A stretch of 25,804 bases of DNA, from NCBI GenBank assembly GCA_041584015.1, contig JBFHES010000033.1, positions 1-25,804 on the forward strand, read 5' to 3'. The position numbers were made by a program, and so were the translations under genes. Source of the DNA: JBFHES01 sp041584015. GTDB lineage: Bacteria > Bacteroidota > Bacteroidia > Bacteroidales > M50B96. Under the pieces are notes generated by a model. That model was not told the DNA's origin. It saw only the letters and a program-made list of their open reading frames with translations, and did not search any database. Positions 24,190-25,804 of this stretch are shown piece by piece. How positions within the stretch are numbered: the first letter of the stretch is position 1; each line of letters begins with the position of its first letter.

Positions 24190-25804
24190 ATGTTGTTTAA
24201 AAACCTATCCATAAAAGTTAAAATCATTCTGATAATACAGCTTGTATCGTTGTTTTCACTTCTGATAGGTTTCTCATATGTAATCTATAGCAATGTTGCT
24301 AACTTTAAAGAGGACATGAAAAACAATGCCATCATTAATGCTACATTAATTGGTGATTATTGTGCGGTGCCTCTAGCTTTTGATGTTTCTGAATATGCCA
24401 ACGAAACCCTTGAAAAGCTACAAAACATACCTTCAGCTGATATCGGAATTGTTTATAATGATAAAAACAAAGTGTTTGCAGAATTCTACCGTGGTGATGA
24501 AAAGGAAATCATCGCTCATCCGGAATATACTAAAACATGGAGTAAGTTTGAAGGCGAACATCTGCATCTATTGCAGGATATATATTATGAAGGAGAACTT
24601 GCTGGTAAAATATATCTAAAGCTGTCTACCAACGAGCTATCCTCAAAAATAAGGAATTACCTTATTACCATGTTAATCTTGCTAATTGTACTGTTGTTTG
24701 TGAATTACATGCTGGCAATCGGATTGCAACGTTTCCTCTCCGAACCTATATTGAAGCTAACGAAGGCCACAAAAGAAATATCACGAGAAGGAAATTATCA
24801 ATTACGGGTTCAGAAGCATGGCAACGACGAAATTGGCATTTTGGTAGATGAGTATAATAAAATGCTGAACCAAATTTATGAACGGGAAGAAGCACTAAAA
24901 CTACGAACCAGCGAATTAACCAGCACGCTGGAGGATCTTAAGCAAACACAACAGAAACTGATTAACTCAGAAAAGCTGGCAGCACTAGGTCAATTAATAG
25001 CAGGTGTTGCACATGAGATTAACACACCGCTGGGCGCCATCAGATCGTCTATCGGAAACTTAAGAAACTCCTTAAACTTTCTGGTTAAAGAATACCCCGA
25101 CTTTATCAACCAATTATCCGATAATTCAAAAGCCTTATTCTATAAGTTAACAGAAGACTCGCTTAGTAACCAACACATGCTTACCTCCAAAGAGGAAAGG
25201 CAGTTTAAAAAACAACTGACAGCAACCTTTGAAGAATACAACATTGAGAATGCATACTCATTCGCTGACACATTTGTTGATCTAAAAGTTGTGGATGGGA
25301 TAGACAACTACATCGATCTGCTTAGAAAAGACGACGCGGAGGAAGTGGTTAATATGGCCTACAGACTAACAGGTCTGCACAGAAGTACCGAGAATATTGA
25401 GTTTGCAGCTGATCGTGCTTCAAAAGTTGTTTTTGCGCTTAAGAACAGCTCCCGAATTGGTAACTCAAACGAGCTAAGCCACTCTGACATTACCGTTGGG
25501 ATTGAGACCGTATTAACACTTTATAACAACCAGATTAAGCAAGGAATTGAAGTGATTAAGCATTATGAAAAAATTCCTAAGATTGATTGCTACTTCGATG
25601 AACTTAATCAGGTTTGGACGAACATATTGCACAATGCCATTTATGCAATGGAATTAAGTGGTGTACTACAAATTGCAACCTATAAAGAAAACGAGGATGT
25701 GGTAGTTGCCATAACCGATAGCGGAAAAGGTATACCAGCAGATGAAATTGATCAGATATTTAATCCGTTCTTCACTACTAAACCAGCCGGAGAAGGAACA
25801 GGAA
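24190..25804 (+). CDS. Membrane sensor histidine kinase, CHASE8-like periplasmic domain, HAMP (3' end cut)
   Basis: ATG 24190 opens a frame of 538 complete codons to the right edge. Membrane segments at about 11-34 and 157-178 bracket a periplasmic domain (about 35-155) with NATLIGDYCAVPLAFDVSEY, LEKLQNIPSADIGIVYN and FAEFYRGDE, the pattern of the CHASE8 domain of YfiN-type proteins. HAMP follows (about 178-235), then a coiled linker. The H-box is AGVAHEINTPLG (His275). Instead of a normal short second helix, about 100 residues intervene (TSKEERQFKKQL, FADTFVDLKVVDG) before ENIEFAADRASKVVFALK. The ATPase domain has the N-box LHNAIYAM (Asn482), ITDSGKGIP and FFTTKPAGEGTG, where the window ends. 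It is likely the signalling partner of the DUF4154 protein. Its response regulator, or a receiver domain at its C-terminus, would lie beyond the edge. Confidence 0.9.
   Translation, partial: MLFKNLSIKVKIILIIQLVSLFSLLIGFSYVIYSNVANFKEDMKNNAIINATLIGDYCAVPLAFDVSEYANETLEKLQNIPSADIGIVYNDKNKVFAEFYRGDEKEIIAHPEYTKTWSKFEGEHLHLLQDIYYEGELAGKIYLKLSTNELSSKIRNYLITMLILLIVLLFVNYMLAIGLQRFLSEPILKLTKATKEISREGNYQLRVQKHGNDEIGILVDEYNKMLNQIYEREEALKLRTSELTSTLEDLKQTQQKLINSEKLAALGQLIAGVAHEINTPLGAIRSSIGNLRNSLNFLVKEYPDFINQLSDNSKALFYKLTEDSLSNQHMLTSKEERQFKKQLTATFEEYNIENAYSFADTFVDLKVVDGIDNYIDLLRKDDAEEVVNMAYRLTGLHRSTENIEFAADRASKVVFALKNSSRIGNSNELSHSDITVGIETVLTLYNNQIKQGIEVIKHYEKIPKIDCYFDELNQVWTNILHNAIYAMELSGVLQIATYKENEDVVVAITDSGKGIPADEIDQIFNPFFTTKPAGEGTG

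Overview
The window most likely comes from an anaerobic, fermentative, probably marine or sediment member of the Bacteroidota (Bacteroidales/Marinilabiliales-like). The evidence is a SprB-type modular surface protein, Bacteroidota-style -7 boxes (TAnnTTTG), lipoproteins with an acidic stretch after the lipobox cysteine, low GC, and [FeFe]-hydrogenase and aldehyde oxidoreductase genes. The genus-level guess is inference.

Left edge to 3 kb: the N-terminal 610 codons of a large repetitive secreted adhesin-like protein on the minus strand, with nearly identical 300-bp repeats running off the edge. Then about 1.2 kb without an intact gene, holding a decayed fragment of the 3' end of mnmE (tRNA-modification GTPase) on the plus strand.

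3.0-13.1 kb, all minus strand: a hydrogen, aldehyde and alcohol redox block. In transcription order it encodes a tungsten-type aldehyde:ferredoxin oxidoreductase (AOR family), a GAF-PAS-AAA+-Fis sigma-54 activator, an iron-type alcohol dehydrogenase (ADH), a NuoE-like [2Fe-2S] protein, a PAS-bearing sensory-type [FeFe] hydrogenase, a SpoIIE/PP2C phosphatase, a second [2Fe-2S] protein and a second [FeFe] hydrogenase. The last six genes are tightly packed (34-bp gap, then gaps of 1-4 bp or overlaps). They follow a 301-bp regulatory region with three tandem palindromes (TGTCC-N7-GGACA type) and a sigma-54-like -24/-12 sequence. I infer that the activator encoded just upstream drives the ADH and H2-sensing genes together, so H2 level and alcohol/aldehyde flux are read by one circuit.

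13.3-15.4 kb: an AI-2E family membrane protein and an unrecognised lipoprotein, both on the minus strand, the latter with a clear intrinsic terminator.

15.7 kb to the right edge, plus strand: a DUF4154 (YfiR-like) periplasmic protein, three tandem paralogous TonB-dependent receptors of about 774 residues, a small lipocalin-like lipoprotein, and a sensor histidine kinase with a CHASE8-like periplasmic domain (cut by the edge). This resembles the YfiR/YfiN periplasmic signalling pair, with a histidine kinase in place of the diguanylate cyclase and an expanded receptor set. I regard it and the H2-sensing/alcohol block as the two systems most worth following up.
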